DNA from: Xanthobacter dioxanivorans
GTDB lineage: Bacteria > Pseudomonadota > Alphaproteobacteria > Rhizobiales > Xanthobacteraceae
Assembly: GCF_016807805.1 (NCBI RefSeq)
Contig: NZ_CP063362.1
Coordinates: 1,302,001-1,366,000, forward strand
Direction of reading: 5' to 3'
DNA: 64,000 nt
Shown here: positions 63,983-64,000 of the stretch, one piece after another
Layout of the letters: each line of letters starts with the position of its first letter
Position numbering within the stretch: position 1 is the first letter of the stretch
Translations under genes and position numbers: made by a program
The notes under the pieces: generated by a model
Told to the model about the DNA's origin: nothing
What the model saw: the letters and a program-made list of their open reading frames with translations, nothing else
Databases searched by the model: none

Positions 63983-64000
63983 CCCGCAACCCGCCCCGCA

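Overview
The window is a dense, high-GC (roughly 70 % by eye) stretch of chromosome from an alphaproteobacterium. It fits Hyphomicrobiales best, and the gene set suggests a Xanthobacteraceae-type organism (Xanthobacter/Azorhizobium-like). The clues are CarD, GlnD, two phosphatidylethanolamine N-methyltransferases, an OlsB-like acyltransferase, a DUF1236 protein, a PHA-granule protein, a dnaK promoter matching the alphaproteobacterial sigma-32 consensus, and a HupTUV hydrogen sensor. The placement is inference. No rRNA, CRISPR array, insertion sequence, integrase or phage gene was seen; one tRNA is present.

Left part (1-30 kb): the 5' end of ahcY, then carD with a clear terminator. Next come a gamma-glutamyltransferase gene and a nitroreductase gene, both interrupted by apparent frameshifts. 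They are followed by a two-domain cold-shock protein, engB, a class A penicillin-binding protein, glnD, mnmA, a Rhodobacter-type PE methyltransferase, several catabolic enzymes (HpcH/HpaI aldolase, FAD amine oxidase, aminotransferase, sugar kinase, acyl-CoA synthetase), a CAP-domain lipoprotein, a large MscS-type channel, dapE, rpmB and a MASE1-GGDEF diguanylate cyclase.

Middle part (30-47 kb): a LysR regulator diverges from a valine-degradation set (mmsA, acyl-CoA dehydrogenase, mmsB), with interleaved inverted repeats between them. Then come tRNA-Met, gpmA-dapB, pyrF with an overlapping histidine-phosphatase-like gene, and a second, Sinorhizobium-type PmtA. A TetR/epimerase divergon carries three copies of TGAAC-N3-GTTCA. 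The dnaK-dnaJ locus has a small secreted unknown protein inserted between the two chaperone genes, a strong intergenic hairpin, and a sigma-32-type promoter.

Right part (47-64 kb): alkB and a secreted unknown precede a compact hupT-hupU-hupV-hypF unit. It encodes a hydrogen-sensing kinase, the two subunits of a regulatory [NiFe] hydrogenase, and the cyanide-ligand maturation enzyme HypF. No energy-conserving hydrogenase and no response regulator lie in the window. Housekeeping genes follow: rsmI-yraN-gshB, a PHA-system protein, a methyltransferase, yifB/comM, an olsB-like gene and arfB.

Two themes stand out that gene annotation does not explain. One is a scatter of short GC-rich tandem repeats (12, 13 and 15 bp units), both intergenic and coding. 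The other is a set of perfect 15-18 bp intergenic hairpins. Three apparent indels lie within 2.5 kb (2365-4795), two of them in homopolymers. That calls for a read-level check before the two genes are treated as pseudogenes.
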